NCBI GenBank assembly: GCA_003240755.1
Contig: QFNF01000004.1
Location: 1-64,000 of the forward strand
Direction: 5' to 3'
Origin: Sphingomonas hengshuiensis
GTDB lineage: Bacteria > Pseudomonadota > Alphaproteobacteria > Sphingomonadales > Sphingomonadaceae
Length of the DNA: 64,000 nucleotides
Position 1 is the first letter of the stretch. Each line of letters begins with the position of its first letter. The position numbers and the translations under genes were made by a program. Shown piece after piece: positions 33,239 through 43,248 of this stretch. Under the pieces are notes generated by a model. It worked only from the letters and a program-made list of their open reading frames with translations, was not told where the DNA came from and did not search any database.

Positions 33239-35395
33239 ATGATCGTCGTGCTGCTGGCCGGTACGATGTTGGCGCCAACTGCTTTCGCGCAGAACGGCAA
33301 TGTACGGCGTGATCCTGCGACCACCCCGCCGGCCACGCCGACGGCGCAATCGTCCACCGGCGCGATCGTTCCCGATCCGGAGTTCGAAACGGCACTGCCG
33401 TCGCTGTCGGGGGATATCAACGCGCCGCTGGAGCCGATGTCGTCGTTCGATACGCCAACGGCAACTGCTCAGCAGCCGGCGCCGACGCCGCTGCCGACGG
33501 TTCCTGCCAACGAAGCGCAGCGACCGGCGGAGACGCTGCCCGATGCGGTGCTGCCCGAAGCGCCCGAACTGGCGCAGCCGCTGACGCCGCTGTCGTCGTT
33601 CGACGTCACGCCGGTCGAGGTCGCAGGCGTGGATGACCAGCGCGCGGTCGAGATCCGCTACGAGACGGTGGTCAACGGGCTGGAGGAGGTCGACAGCGCC
33701 GGCCAGTTCCGGTCGCTGTCCGCATTGCAGGAAGGCGACGGCAAGGCCGCGAACGCGGCGATGGTGCAGGCCCGGGCGAGGGAGGACGAGCAGCTTGCGG
33801 TCCGGATCATGCGCGCCAAGGGCTATTATGACGGCACGGCCACCGCGACGATCGAGCAGCAGCCGGGCCAGCGGCTGCGGGCCGTCGTCAACGCTGTTCC
33901 GGGGCGGCAATTCACGCTGGGATCGATCCGCATCGATACCCAGCCGACCGTGCCGCCGGGGCTGGTACAGCGCGAATTGCCGCTGAAGGTCGGCGACGCG
34001 ATCGATGCCGAGCGTATCCAGGCGGCCGAGGCGAATGTCAGCCTGAAGCTGCCGCAACAGGGCTATCCCTTTGTCGAGGTCGGACAGCGCGATATCCTGC
34101 TCGACGATGCGACCGTGACCGGCGCCTATACGCTGCCGGTGACGACGGGTCCGCGATCGTCGTTCGGAACCTATTCGACGACCGGCAAGCTGGCATTCGA
34201 TGCCGAGCATGTCGGCGTACTGGCGCGGTTCAGGCGGGGCGAGCTGTACGACAACCGCAAGGTCGACGACCTGCGCGCCGCGCTGGTGGCGACCGGGCTT
34301 TTCTCGGGCGTGTCGGTCGAGCCGCAGCGCACCGGGCAGATCGCGGCGGACGGCACCGAGGCGGTCAACCTGCTGGTCAGGCAGGACGCCGGGCCGGCAC
34401 GAACGCTTGCCGGCGAGGGGGGCTATGGCACCGGGCAGGGCATCCGCCTCGAAGGGTCGTGGACGCACCGCAACCTGTTCCCGGCGGAAGGCGCGCTGAT
34501 CGTGCGCGGCGTCGCGGGTACGCAGGAGCAGGGGGCGGGCGTCATCTTCCGCCGGTCGAACGCGGGGCGGCGCGACCGCACGTTCCAGCTCCTCGCCAAT
34601 GCCAGCCGCTCCAATTACGATGCGTTCGAGGCGTTTACCGGGACGCTCGGCATTCGCTGGTCCTATGACTCGACGCCGATCTGGCAGAAACGGTTCACCT
34701 ATGCCTATGGTGCCGAACTGATCGGTACCAACGAGGACACCTACGACTTCGATGTCGCCGCGCGTCGGCGCAAGACATATGGCATTGCCGCCCTGCCGCT
34801 GTTCGCCGGGTTCGACACGTCGGACAACCTGCTGAACCCGACCAGGGGGTTCCGCGTGAAGCTGAACGTCAGTCCGGAAGCGTCGGTGCAGGGCGCGGCC
34901 CGTCCGTACGGCCGGTTCATGCTGGAGGGGACGGCCTATTATCCGGTAGGCGACAGCATCGTCATCGCCGGGCGCGCGCGGGCCGGATCGATCCAGGGGA
35001 TCGCGCGTGACGATCTTGCGCCGTCGCGGCGTTACTATGCCGGTGGCGGCGGCTCGGTGCGCGGCTTCGGATTTCAGGAGCTTGGGCCGCGGACGCCCGA
35101 GTTCGACGAGGACGGCAACAACCTGAACCGGCCGATCGGCGGACGCAGCCTCAACGAATTCGCGCTCGAGGCGCGCTATCGCTTCGGCAATTTCGGGATC
35201 GTGCCGTTCATCGATGCCGGTCAGGTATATGAATCGAGCCTGCCCAAGGGATCGGACCTGCGCTTCGGCGCCGGTATCGGCGGGCGTTTCTACACCAATT
35301 TCGGGCCGATGCGCGTCGATGTGGCGACGCCGATCGCACGGCGACCGGGAGAATCCAAGATCGCGCTCTATATCTCGATCGGGCAGGCATTCTGA
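33239..35395 (+). CDS. tamA: TamA-type outer-membrane assembly protein (BamA/Omp85 superfamily)
   Basis: The 718-residue product has a signal peptide (MIVVLLAGTMLAPTAFAQ), an unusually long Pro/Thr-rich linker of about 110 residues, POTRA domains (IRIDTQPTVPPGLVQRELPLKVGDAIDAERIQAAEANV and following) and a 16-strand Omp85 barrel. The barrel includes DTSDNLLNPTRGFRVKL and GGGGSVRGFGFQELGP, the family's conserved lid loop. It ends in F (SIGQAF). It works with TamB in placing proteins or lipids in the outer envelope. The stop and the tamB start share a base (TGATG). The proline-rich linker before the POTRA domains is longer than usual. Confidence 0.9.
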   Translation: MIVVLLAGTMLAPTAFAQNGNVRRDPATTPPATPTAQSSTGAIVPDPEFETALPSLSGDINAPLEPMSSFDTPTATAQQPAPTPLPTVPANEAQRPAETLPDAVLPEAPELAQPLTPLSSFDVTPVEVAGVDDQRAVEIRYETVVNGLEEVDSAGQFRSLSALQEGDGKAANAAMVQARAREDEQLAVRIMRAKGYYDGTATATIEQQPGQRLRAVVNAVPGRQFTLGSIRIDTQPTVPPGLVQRELPLKVGDAIDAERIQAAEANVSLKLPQQGYPFVEVGQRDILLDDATVTGAYTLPVTTGPRSSFGTYSTTGKLAFDAEHVGVLARFRRGELYDNRKVDDLRAALVATGLFSGVSVEPQRTGQIAADGTEAVNLLVRQDAGPARTLAGEGGYGTGQGIRLEGSWTHRNLFPAEGALIVRGVAGTQEQGAGVIFRRSNAGRRDRTFQLLANASRSNYDAFEAFTGTLGIRWSYDSTPIWQKRFTYAYGAELIGTNEDTYDFDVAARRRKTYGIAALPLFAGFDTSDNLLNPTRGFRVKLNVSPEASVQGAARPYGRFMLEGTAYYPVGDSIVIAGRARAGSIQGIARDDLAPSRRYYAGGGGSVRGFGFQELGPRTPEFDEDGNNLNRPIGGRSLNEFALEARYRFGNFGIVPFIDAGQVYESSLPKGSDLRFGAGIGGRFYTNFGPMRVDVATPIARRPGESKIALYISIGQAF

Positions 35396-38300
35396 TGAGC
35401 GACGTCGACATGCCCGCCACCGACATGCCCGCCACCGACACCGCCGTCGTACGCGACCGCCCGCTCTGGCTCCGCATCCTGAAATGGATCGGCATCGCAT
35501 TGCTGGGTCTGGTGATCCTGTTGGCGGTGCTGGTGTTCGCGTTGAATACCGGACCCGGTCGGGGCTTTCTCGTGAGCAAGCTCGACGGCTACACCACCGC
35601 GTCGGGGCTGAAGGTCAATATCGGGCGGATCGACGGGTCGCTCTATGGCGCGATGACCGTGCGCGAACTGCGGCTGAGCGATACGCAGGGGGTGTTCGCC
35701 TATTCGCCCGCGATCGCGCTCGACTGGCGGCCGTTCGCCTTCGTCAACAGCCATGTCGATATCCGCAGCCTGACCAGCCCGCTGATCCGCTATGCCCGCA
35801 ATCCGGTGCTGAAGGATACGCCGCCCGGCGATCCCAACGCGCCGCTGCTGCCCGATTATGATATCGACGTGAACCGGCTGCGCGTCGACCGGATCGAGGT
35901 CGGCCCGGCCGTTACCGGGCAGCGCCATGTCGCACGCCTCGACGGTGCCGTGCATATCGCCGACCGGCGTGCGCAGGTGAACGCTAATGCCGCGACGGTC
36001 GCCGCGCCGGGTATCGCCGGCGGCGACCGGGTCGCGTTGAAACTGGATGCGGTGCCCGACGATAACCGCTTCGACATCGATGCCCGGATCACCGGGCCGG
36101 CGAACGGCATGATCGCCGGCATGGCGGGGCTGACCGCGCCGATCGCCGCGACGATCGATGGACAGGGCGACTGGAGCAACTGGCGCGGGCGGCTTGCGGG
36201 CACCCTTGGCGGGCAACCGCTTGCCGACCTCGCCATGACCGGGCGTGACGGACGCTTCACCGTGCGCGGGTCGACCCGGCCGGGGCTGATCCTGCAGGGG
36301 CCGGTCGAGCGGCTGACCGCTCCGCGCCTCGATGTGGCGATCGACGCGACGCTGGCGGACCGCAAGGCCGATACCCGCATCCAGTTGCGGTCCAGCGCGC
36401 TGGCGGTCAACGCCGGCGGGCTGCTCGATCTGGGCAACAGCCGGTTCGGCAATTTCCGGACCGAAGCGATGCTGCTGACCCCCGGTGCGATCCTGCCCAA
36501 CCTCAACGGCCGTTCGGTCCGCGCCGCCGTCGTGCTCGATGGTGGCTTCGGAACGCCGACCGTCGACTACAAGGTGCAGGCAGCGGCGATCGGCTTTGGC
36601 GAGACGGTGGTCGAACAGCTTTATGCCGAGGGGCGCGCGACGGTCGATGCCGATCGCATCCTGATCCCGATCGCGGCCAGGGCGCGGCGGATCACCGGGC
36701 TGAACGCGGCGGTCGGCGGCCTCGTCACCAACGTCGCGATCAACGGCGACCTCGCCATTGCGGGCGATCAGGTGCTGTCCGACAATCTGCGGATCCGGTC
36801 GGACCGCATCGACGCGACGGCGATCGTCGCCGCGAACCTGACCACTGGACGCTATACCGGGGCGATCAAGGGGCGGATCAACGATTACGAGGTCGCCAGC
36901 ATCGGTATCCTCAACCTGTCGACCGATGCCAGCCTCTATACCGCGCCGAATGGCGGGTTCGGGATCAGGGGCCGGGTGGTTGCGCAGACGACGCGGCTGT
37001 TCAACGAAGGCGTTCGCAACTTCCTCGGCGGCAATGTGTCGACCACACGGGTCGATGTCGGCGTCGGCCCGGACGGGATCGTCACCTTCTCCAACCTGCG
37101 GATGAACGCGCCGCAGTTCCGTATCACCAACGGATCGGGCCGCTATGATCCGGCAGGACCGCTGCTGGTGAATGCCGACGCCTATTCGACGCAATATGGA
37201 CCGCTCAGCGCCCGCGTGACTGGATCGGTCGCGGCACCGCAGGTACTGCTGCGCGCGGCGCGGCCGGGGGTGGGCATCGGCCTTGTCGACCTCGAGGCGC
37301 GTGTGCGCGGGCAGGGCGATCGCTATGCGATCCAGGCGACCGGCGGGACCGATTATGGCCCGTTCCGCGCCGATGTGCTGTTGTCGACCGCACCCCGTCT
37401 CGCCGCCGATATCCGTTCGGCGACGTTCGCCGGCATGAACATCGACGGCCGGATCGAGGCGACCGACGCCGGCCCGTTCGCCGGTCGGGTGAACTTCGCC
37501 GGGTCGGGCGTGGCGGGTATCGCCCGCCTGTCGGCACAGGGCCGGTATCAGCGCGCGGACGTCAATGCGCAGGCATCGAACGCCGTCATCCCCGGCAACA
37601 TGGGGCTGCGCATCGGCCGCGCGATCGTCACGGCCAGCGCGATACTGTACGACCAGCCCGAGATCGTCGCCGACGCACAGGTCGCGAACCTGTCGATGGG
37701 GGACTTCGTGCTCGCGCGCAGCCGGGCCAGGGTCAATTATCGCGGTGGCAACGGCACGGCGCAGTTGTTTGCCGAGGGTTCGTCGGGCGTACCGTTCCGC
37801 GTCGCCGCCAATGCGCGGCTGCGGCCGGACGACTATCTGGTCGCGTTGCAGGGCGTCGCCAATTCGATCCCGTTCAAGACCGCCAATCCGGCGCGCATCG
37901 TATCGGCGCCGGGCGGCTATCGTCTGTACCCGACGCGGATCGATTTCGCGCAGGGGTCGATCCGGGCGGCAGGCGTCTATGGCAACGGCATGTCGATCCA
38001 GACCCGGCTCGACCGGCTCGACCTCAGCATCGTCAATGCCTTTGTCCCCGGTACCGGGATCGGTGGTACCGCGACCGGCAGCCTCGACTTCGCGCAGGCC
38101 GCGGATCAGAGCTTCCCCCGCGCCGATGCCCGGCTGACCATCCGGAACTTCCAGCGGACCAGCCTCGCCTCGATCTCCGAAGCGGTGGATATCGTGTTCG
38201 CCGGCGACCTGCGTCCCGAAGGCGGCAGCGGGCGCGCGCTGATCCGGCGTGGTACGACCACCGTCGGGCGGATGGTCGCGAACCTGCGGCCGTTGCCGCC

Positions 38301-39642
38301 GGGGAGCGGATCGTGGGTCACGCGGATGCTCGCAGCGCCGCTGTCCGGGGGTATCCGCTACAACGGGCCGGCGGGTGTGCTGTTCTCGTTCGCCGGGCTG
38401 GCCGACCAGCAATTGTCAGGCCCCATCGGCCTTGCCGCCGACTTTGGTGGCCGGGTGCAGGCGCCGCAATTGACCGGCGTCGTCCGCGCCAACAGCCTTA
38501 CCTATGAGAACGAGGCGTTGGGCACGCGACTGACCAACCTCGGCATCAACGGGCGGTTCACCAACGACCGGTTCGAACTGATCCAGTTGCGCGCGCAGGC
38601 CGGCGACGGGACGGTCGCGGCCCAGGGCACGGTCGGGCTGGCGGCGGACAGCGGCTTCCCGATCGATATCCGGGCGCAGCTTCGTGACGCGCAACTGGCG
38701 CGCAGCGACGCGCTGGGTGCATCGGCCACCGGCGACATCCGTATCCAGAACGGGTCCGACGGCGGGCTGATTTCCGGTGACATCGTCATTCCCGAAGCGC
38801 GATATCAGATCATCCGGCAGGGAGCCGCCGATGTCGCCGAGCTGACCGGCGTTCGCCGCAAGAGCGATGCGAATCGTGCCGCGGCGGCCCAACAGCAGCA
38901 GCGCCAGGCATCCGCCTCGGCAGGATTGTTCCGCCTTGCGCTGCGCGTACGGGCCGACAATCGGCTGTTCGTTTCCGGCATGGGGCTGGAATCCGAATGG
39001 CAGGCGAACCTGCGGATCGCCGGAACGTCGGCCGCGCCGACCATCAACGGGCAGCTCCAGTTGGTGCGCGGTACCTATTCCTTCGCCGGCAAGCGGTTCG
39101 AGGTCGAGCGCGGCATCATCCGCTTCGAAGGCGAGGATTATATGAACCCGGTGATCGACATCGTCGCGTCGACCACGGCCGAGGGGATCACCGCATCGAT
39201 CAACGTGTCGGGTACGGCGCAGGCGCCACAGATCGCGTTCAACTCAACCCCGGCACTGGCGCAGGACGAGGTGTTGTCGCGGCTGCTGTTCGGCAGTTCG
39301 GTGACGAACCTGTCGGCGACCGAGGCGATCCAACTGGCCGCGGCGCTCAACTCGCTGCGCGGTTCGGGCGGCGGTGGGCTCAACCCGCTGGGCAAGCTGC
39401 GCTCGGCAACCGGGTTCGACCGGCTGCGGGTGCTGGGCGGTGACGAGGCGAGCGGGCGCGGGACGTCGCTGGCGGCGGGCAAGTATCTGACCGACGATAT
39501 CTATATCGAGGTCATCACGGATGCGCGCGGCTTCACCGCCACGCAGATCCAGATCGCGCTGAGCCGGACGCTGAGCCTGTTGTCGCAGACCGGATCGTTC
39601 GGCGGGTCGAACGCGTCGCTGCGCTACAGCCGGGATTATTGA
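35395..39642 (+). CDS. tamB: TamB-type translocation and assembly protein (DUF490)
   Basis: The 1415-residue protein has one N-terminal membrane helix (ILKWIGIALLGLVILLAVLVFAL) after a short cytosolic tail. A very long periplasmic beta-rich region of AsmA/TamB type follows, with repeated G-x-G and L-x-G-x-A patterns. It ends in the conserved C-terminal DUF490 block: LVRGTYSFAGKRFEVERGIIRFEG, SATEAIQLAAALNSL, LTDDIYIEVITDARG. It spans the periplasm to meet TamA and is implicated in lipid transport and outer-membrane protein assembly. A 15-base tandem repeat at 35407-35436 duplicates DMPAT near the N-terminus. Confidence 0.93.
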   Translation: MSDVDMPATDMPATDTAVVRDRPLWLRILKWIGIALLGLVILLAVLVFALNTGPGRGFLVSKLDGYTTASGLKVNIGRIDGSLYGAMTVRELRLSDTQGVFAYSPAIALDWRPFAFVNSHVDIRSLTSPLIRYARNPVLKDTPPGDPNAPLLPDYDIDVNRLRVDRIEVGPAVTGQRHVARLDGAVHIADRRAQVNANAATVAAPGIAGGDRVALKLDAVPDDNRFDIDARITGPANGMIAGMAGLTAPIAATIDGQGDWSNWRGRLAGTLGGQPLADLAMTGRDGRFTVRGSTRPGLILQGPVERLTAPRLDVAIDATLADRKADTRIQLRSSALAVNAGGLLDLGNSRFGNFRTEAMLLTPGAILPNLNGRSVRAAVVLDGGFGTPTVDYKVQAAAIGFGETVVEQLYAEGRATVDADRILIPIAARARRITGLNAAVGGLVTNVAINGDLAIAGDQVLSDNLRIRSDRIDATAIVAANLTTGRYTGAIKGRINDYEVASIGILNLSTDASLYTAPNGGFGIRGRVVAQTTRLFNEGVRNFLGGNVSTTRVDVGVGPDGIVTFSNLRMNAPQFRITNGSGRYDPAGPLLVNADAYSTQYGPLSARVTGSVAAPQVLLRAARPGVGIGLVDLEARVRGQGDRYAIQATGGTDYGPFRADVLLSTAPRLAADIRSATFAGMNIDGRIEATDAGPFAGRVNFAGSGVAGIARLSAQGRYQRADVNAQASNAVIPGNMGLRIGRAIVTASAILYDQPEIVADAQVANLSMGDFVLARSRARVNYRGGNGTAQLFAEGSSGVPFRVAANARLRPDDYLVALQGVANSIPFKTANPARIVSAPGGYRLYPTRIDFAQGSIRAAGVYGNGMSIQTRLDRLDLSIVNAFVPGTGIGGTATGSLDFAQAADQSFPRADARLTIRNFQRTSLASISEAVDIVFAGDLRPEGGSGRALIRRGTTTVGRMVANLRPLPPGSGSWVTRMLAAPLSGGIRYNGPAGVLFSFAGLADQQLSGPIGLAADFGGRVQAPQLTGVVRANSLTYENEALGTRLTNLGINGRFTNDRFELIQLRAQAGDGTVAAQGTVGLAADSGFPIDIRAQLRDAQLARSDALGASATGDIRIQNGSDGGLISGDIVIPEARYQIIRQGAADVAELTGVRRKSDANRAAAAQQQQRQASASAGLFRLALRVRADNRLFVSGMGLESEWQANLRIAGTSAAPTINGQLQLVRGTYSFAGKRFEVERGIIRFEGEDYMNPVIDIVASTTAEGITASINVSGTAQAPQIAFNSTPALAQDEVLSRLLFGSSVTNLSATEAIQLAAALNSLRGSGGGGLNPLGKLRSATGFDRLRVLGGDEASGRGTSLAAGKYLTDDIYIEVITDARGFTATQIQIALSRTLSLLSQTGSFGGSNASLRYSRDY

Positions 39643-40336
39643 TCGACGGCGGCAGGGCATTCCTGCCGCTGCTGCATCGATCGGCGTGGGCGGCGGCGGC
39701 CGGGTGAACGGCATCGTCGTCCGCAACGGCCCGGGTTTCCGGTCCATGCCGTGGCGGCAGCCGCAGGGGATGGCGCTATCGGTTCGGGCCCATGCAGCCT
39801 TGGCGGTCGCTTCTGGTCCGGGGAAAGACGTGGCCGGGCCGCCAACGGGGAATGCTGCACAGCCGCGCCGCCCATGATGTCGTGGGAAGGTCGATGCGTG
39901 CAGAGAACCGACAGTACCTGCGGCTGCTTAATCGTCGGCCTTGGTGGCGCAGGTGGATCGGCGATTGCCGCCTTCGCCGCAATCACGGCCGGCGGTGCTC
40001 TGTCACGTGATGCCCACGCGGCTGCCCCTGTTCGCCAGCCGGCATCGTCACAGACAGGCGGCCGTGGTCGATGATCCGGGGCGGGCGGACCGGACTCCGG
40101 CGGGAGCCGGTGGTTCGATCGGCCGCTGCCCCGCCCCTTTGCCGGAAAATCCCGGGCTTCGTCGGGGCGGCTTCAGCGCGGGTGCGGCGCGTGCTGCATG
40201 CCCCATGCCGCATGGCGGGCCGGGCGCACGCAGTCGGGCAGGGCGAGCGGGCCGATCGCCCGGCCAAAGTTCACAAAAGTCACACTCGCCACCCTTTGTC
40301 GCGCATCCTCGCGACGCCCTTCATAGCCACAAGCGA
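39643..40336. other. Non-coding stretch of about 690 bases
   Basis: No frame in this stretch reads like a protein on either strand; the open frames have skewed Arg/Pro/Ala composition and no ribosome sites. The first 600 bases are GC-rich like the rest of the window, and the last 70 become AT-richer. A 9-base perfect inverted repeat, GGCCGGGCG at 40218-40226 and CGCCCGGCC at 40257-40265, encloses 30 bases and could form a large hairpin near the edge of the low-GC islet. It may be decayed sequence or hold an unrecognised RNA. Confidence 0.4.
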
Positions 40337-40753
40337 TCAGTGACAAGCTACCTCAGTGGGCTGAATCGTTCGCGCTTGATCGGTGGAAGCCCTCTGAGGA
40401 TTATCGCGAATGCGAACGTCAGGAGTAGGCGGATATGCAATCATTTGCCCACCAGTGAACCAACGTAATGCGAATGACTTCCCAATTAGAGAGTGCCAGG
40501 GTTCCTGTTCGAGATCAGGAAGAGCGTATCTATAAACACAAGAGCCATCGGTGATTGTCAGCTTACTGCGGTTCTCCGATGCCGGGAAGGTGCCATGAAA
40601 ACTAAGACCCGGAGCGACTTGCTGAGAGTTAGACTCTAGTGCGATTACAATGGGCCGGTTTCCTGCATTCAAAATATCGAGACCGAGAGAAAAATTACAG
40701 GCTGACAAAAGCAGAGCCGGCAGCAGGCAAAATGCTTGTCGATACCGACCCAT
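40337..40753 (-). CDS. Small lipoprotein, possible immunity protein
   Basis: The 138-residue product has a lipoprotein signal peptide with lipobox LLSAC (MGRYRQAFCLLPALLLSACNF), so it should be anchored by lipid in the periplasm. The rest (about 115 residues) is a small beta-rich-looking domain with two further cysteines (GSCVYRYAL, EVACH). I recognise no family. Its codons are much less GC-rich than the neighbours. The ATG lies one base after the stop of a truncated toxin-like frame. A periplasmic immunity protein downstream of a secreted effector would look like this, but that role is inferred from position only. Confidence 0.6.
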   Translation of the reverse strand: MGRYRQAFCLLPALLLSACNFSLGLDILNAGNRPIVIALESNSQQVAPGLSFHGTFPASENRSKLTITDGSCVYRYALPDLEQEPWHSLIGKSFALRWFTGGQMIAYPPTPDVRIRDNPQRASTDQARTIQPTEVACH

Positions 40754-40754
40754 A

Positions 40755-41192
40755 TCAGCACCCCCACGGAATAGCAGCGTTCTTACCGGAACCACTTTCT
40801 AGAAAGCTATGCGGCCCATGAATGTCGCCGTCTCGAATGAGACCGACCGCCCAACTCAGCCCGATAGCAGGTAGGTATAGAGGGCCTAGAACCTCACCTT
40901 GCCCCGTGTGTTGAATCTCGTGTTGCCATCCTTGGCTGACCCCCTGCAAGGGAGCGCTTGGACTTGAACCATAGACCGACACGTTGCCAACCGTGACTGC
41001 ACCGGCGGAAGCGAACAGATTATTGCTGAACTCGATGGCATTATGACCTACACCAACGCTCGGCGCCTTGTCCGTCAGGCCTAGACCATAAGCCGCTCCG
41101 GATACCGCGGCACCTGCACCACCGTAAAGAAGGCCAAGTGCCGAATTAGGGCTGCTCCAGACCTTCCCTAAGATCGAACTCCTTGGACACTG
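40755..41192 (-). pseudogene. 5'-truncated C-terminal module of a polymorphic toxin-like protein (HEIQH motif)
   Basis: Reading the minus strand from about 41192 gives 145 codons without a stop and without a usable start codon before GTG 40982. The frame begins PRSSILGKVWSSPNSALGLLYGG, continues SVGVGHNAIEFSNNLFASAGAVTVGNVSVYGSS and ends WQHEIQHTGQGEVLGPLYLP...GDIHGPHSFLESGSGKNAAIPWGC. HEIQH fits the zinc-binding HExxH pattern. The block resembles C-terminal modules found at the ends of large Rhs/polymorphic secreted proteins; I give this from memory of the pattern and cannot name the family. The 5' part is missing: lexA's end lies directly upstream. GC is low. It looks like an orphan toxin cassette. 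Confidence 0.55.
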
Positions 41193-41233
41193 CTTACTTT
41201 GCGGCCGGGACGCATCGCCCCGACGACGGACAG

Positions 41234-41896
41234 TCAGTAGCGGCGGAGCAGGCCGGCCAGCTTGCCCTGCACGCGGACCTGTTCGGGACGATAGCGTTGC
41301 GGGTCGTAGCTGCGATTGGCGGGATCGAGACGGATCATCGCGCCTTCGCGGCGGAAATATTTCAGCGTCGCCTCGCTATCCTCGATCAGCGCGACGACGA
41401 TTTCGCCGTCACGCGCGGTCTCGGTGCGGCGGACCAGCGCGTAATCGCCGTCGAGGATGCCGGCCTCGACCATCGAATCCCCGGCGACCTCGAGCGCATA
41501 GTGATCGCCGGCCCCCAGCAGCGCCGCAGGGACGGGGAGCGTCGCCTGCCCCTCGATCGCCTCGATCGGAACACCGGCGGCGATGCGACCATGGAGGGGC
41601 AGTTCGATGACGTCGTTGGCCGGCTGTGGCGCAGGGCGCGGGGCGACGGCGGGCCTGGCCACCGGCTTTTTCGCGACCGGCCGATCGGGCATCCGCAACA
41701 CTTCGAGCGCACGGGCGCGGTTGGGCAGACGGCGGATGAATTCGCGTTCCTCCAATGCCGAGATCAGGCGGTGGACGCCCGACTTCGACTTGAGGTCGAG
41801 CGCTTCCTTCATCTCCTCGAACGAGGGGGATACGCCGGTCGCCTTCAACCGGTCGTCGATGAAGCAGATCAACTCGTGCTGCTTACGCGTCAGCAT
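41234..41896 (-). CDS. lexA: LexA repressor
   Basis: The 220-residue SOS repressor has an N-terminal winged helix ([52 protein letters not shown]), a linker and an S24 self-cleaving domain. The cleavage site is the Ala-Gly of GRIAAGVPI, the nucleophile is Ser in [11 protein letters not shown] and the catalytic Lys is in [16 protein letters not shown] lies 5 bases before the ATG. Its own promoter carries a LexA box. It is the last gene of the trpGDC-moaC-moeA-lexA run, a common arrangement in alphaproteobacteria. Confidence 0.97.
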   Translation of the reverse strand: MLTRKQHELICFIDDRLKATGVSPSFEEMKEALDLKSKSGVHRLISALEEREFIRRLPNRARALEVLRMPDRPVAKKPVARPAVAPRPAPQPANDVIELPLHGRIAAGVPIEAIEGQATLPVPAALLGAGDHYALEVAGDSMVEAGILDGDYALVRRTETARDGEIVVALIEDSEATLKYFRREGAMIRLDPANRSYDPQRYRPEQVRVQGKLAGLLRRY

Positions 41897-41910
41897 AACG
41901 TCCTCCGTCG

Positions 41911-41953
41911 GAACAGACGTGGAACCAATAGGAAACGATTTGCCTGTCGTCAA
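41911..41953 (-). promoter_or_regulatory. lexA promoter with LexA (SOS) box
   Basis: On the minus strand, TTGACG (41953-41948) and TATTGG (41930-41925) are 17 bases apart. The plus strand reads GAAC-AGACGTG-GAAC at 41911-41925, which is GTTC-N7-GTTC on the transcribed strand, the alphaproteobacterial LexA site. It lies directly downstream of the -10, as expected for autorepression. Confidence 0.85.
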
Positions 41954-43128
41954 GCGAGTTGCAGGATTTCCGCCGAGTCGCCGGCATCGGCCACCGGGGC
42001 ATGCGGCGCTCGCACGATCAGGCAGTCGGAACGGGCGAGGGTGCGCAGCATCGAACTGTCCTGGATGGCGGCGGTCGATACCTGTCCGTCGATCAGCATC
42101 GCGCGCAGATAGTCCTGTCGCGGGCCGTTGGCGGGCAGCGCGTGGGCGAGCGTCGCGCGGACCGTGCGCGGCAGCGGGTCCGTCGCGCCGGCGAGGCGGG
42201 CGACCAGCGGGCGGACGAACAGCAATGCGGTGATGAAGGACGATACCGGGTTGCCGGGAAGGCCGAGCACCGCGGCATCGCGCAGCCGGCCGGCGAGCAT
42301 CGGTTTGCCGGGGCGCAATGCGATCCGCCAGAAATCGAGCGTGCCGCCGGCTGCGGCGAGTGCCGGGCGGACGAGATCGTGATCGCCGACCGACGCACCC
42401 CCGGTCGTGACCAGCAGGTCGCAATCGACCGACGCGAAGGCAGCGACCAGCGCCTCCATCCGATCGGGCAGGATGCCAAGGTCGATGCGGTCGACCGGCA
42501 GGTCGGCGAGCAGGCCGGCGAGCATCAGGCCGTTGGTTTCCGGGAGCTGGTCGTCGCGGATCGGCTGCCCGGCGGGGACCAGTTCGTCACCGGTCGCGGC
42601 GATGGCGACACGGACGCGACGGCCGACCGACAGGGTGGCGTGGCCGGCAATGGCGGCCAGTGCGGCGCGCGCGGGGGTGATGCGCTCGCCCGCCGCGATC
42701 AGCAGGTCGCCTTCGCGGAAATCGAGACCGGCACGCCGGACATTCCCGCCACGCACCGGGCCTTCGCCCGAGAGATGCAGCCGGTCGCCGTCGCGCGTCG
42801 CCTCCTCCTGCACCACGACGCAGTCGGTGCCGGTCGGCATTGCCGCACCGGTGAAGATGCGGGTCGCCTGACCGGTCGAGACCGGGGCGGGGAAGGCGGC
42901 ACCGGCGGCGCTCTCGCCGATCACGTTCCACGGTCCGGGCAGGTCGTCGAAGCGTATCGCATAGCCATCCATCGCCGAAAGCGGGCGGGCGGGCTGGGTG
43001 CGCCGGGCGACGATGTCAGTCGCGGCGTAGCGGCCGATGCTGTCGGCGATCGGGAGGGGTTCCGCGATCACGGTACGGGCGAGCGCGAGGACGCGGGTCT
43101 GGGCTTCGGCGACGGGGAGGAGGGGCAT
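41950..43128 (-). CDS. moeA: Molybdopterin molybdenumtransferase MoeA
   Basis: The 392-residue cytosolic enzyme inserts molybdate into adenylylated molybdopterin. Blocks seen: [88 protein letters not shown] and [17 protein letters not shown], all hallmarks of MoeA. Start 43128 is preferred because AAGGT is well spaced; 43134 is also possible. It would supply cofactor to the molybdoenzyme encoded at 25878-28157, among others. The 120-base gap to moaC (43129-43248) holds nothing recognisable. Confidence 0.95.
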   Translation of the reverse strand: MPLLPVAEAQTRVLALARTVIAEPLPIADSIGRYAATDIVARRTQPARPLSAMDGYAIRFDDLPGPWNVIGESAAGAAFPAPVSTGQATRIFTGAAMPTGTDCVVVQEEATRDGDRLHLSGEGPVRGGNVRRAGLDFREGDLLIAAGERITPARAALAAIAGHATLSVGRRVRVAIAATGDELVPAGQPIRDDQLPETNGLMLAGLLADLPVDRIDLGILPDRMEALVAAFASVDCDLLVTTGGASVGDHDLVRPALAAAGGTLDFWRIALRPGKPMLAGRLRDAAVLGLPGNPVSSFITALLFVRPLVARLAGATDPLPRTVRATLAHALPANGPRQDYLRAMLIDGQVSTAAIQDSSMLRTLARSDCLIVRAPHAPVADAGDSAEILQLA

Positions 43129-43248
43129 GCGCATGACCTTGCATTCTATGGCGGGGCGGGTGGTTGTCATACCCGGTGGGGTCGGAATGGATGGTCCGGG
43201 CGAGAGGCAAAAGGGCGCGGCGGGCACCCCATTCCGGCGTTTGCGACG

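Noticed and set aside
33092..35500. Minus-strand frame of 802 codons opposite tamA
   Set aside because: Composition is Arg-rich and featureless, and the opposite strand encodes a complete Omp85 protein.
35368..38412. Minus-strand frame of 1014 codons opposite tamB
   Set aside because: Antisense shadow; tamB has a start, membrane helix and conserved C-terminal block.
43129..43248. Riboswitch or promoter between moaC and moeA
   Set aside because: The gap shows no molybdenum-cofactor riboswitch-like stem set, no good hexamers and no hairpin; it is probably just a spacer.
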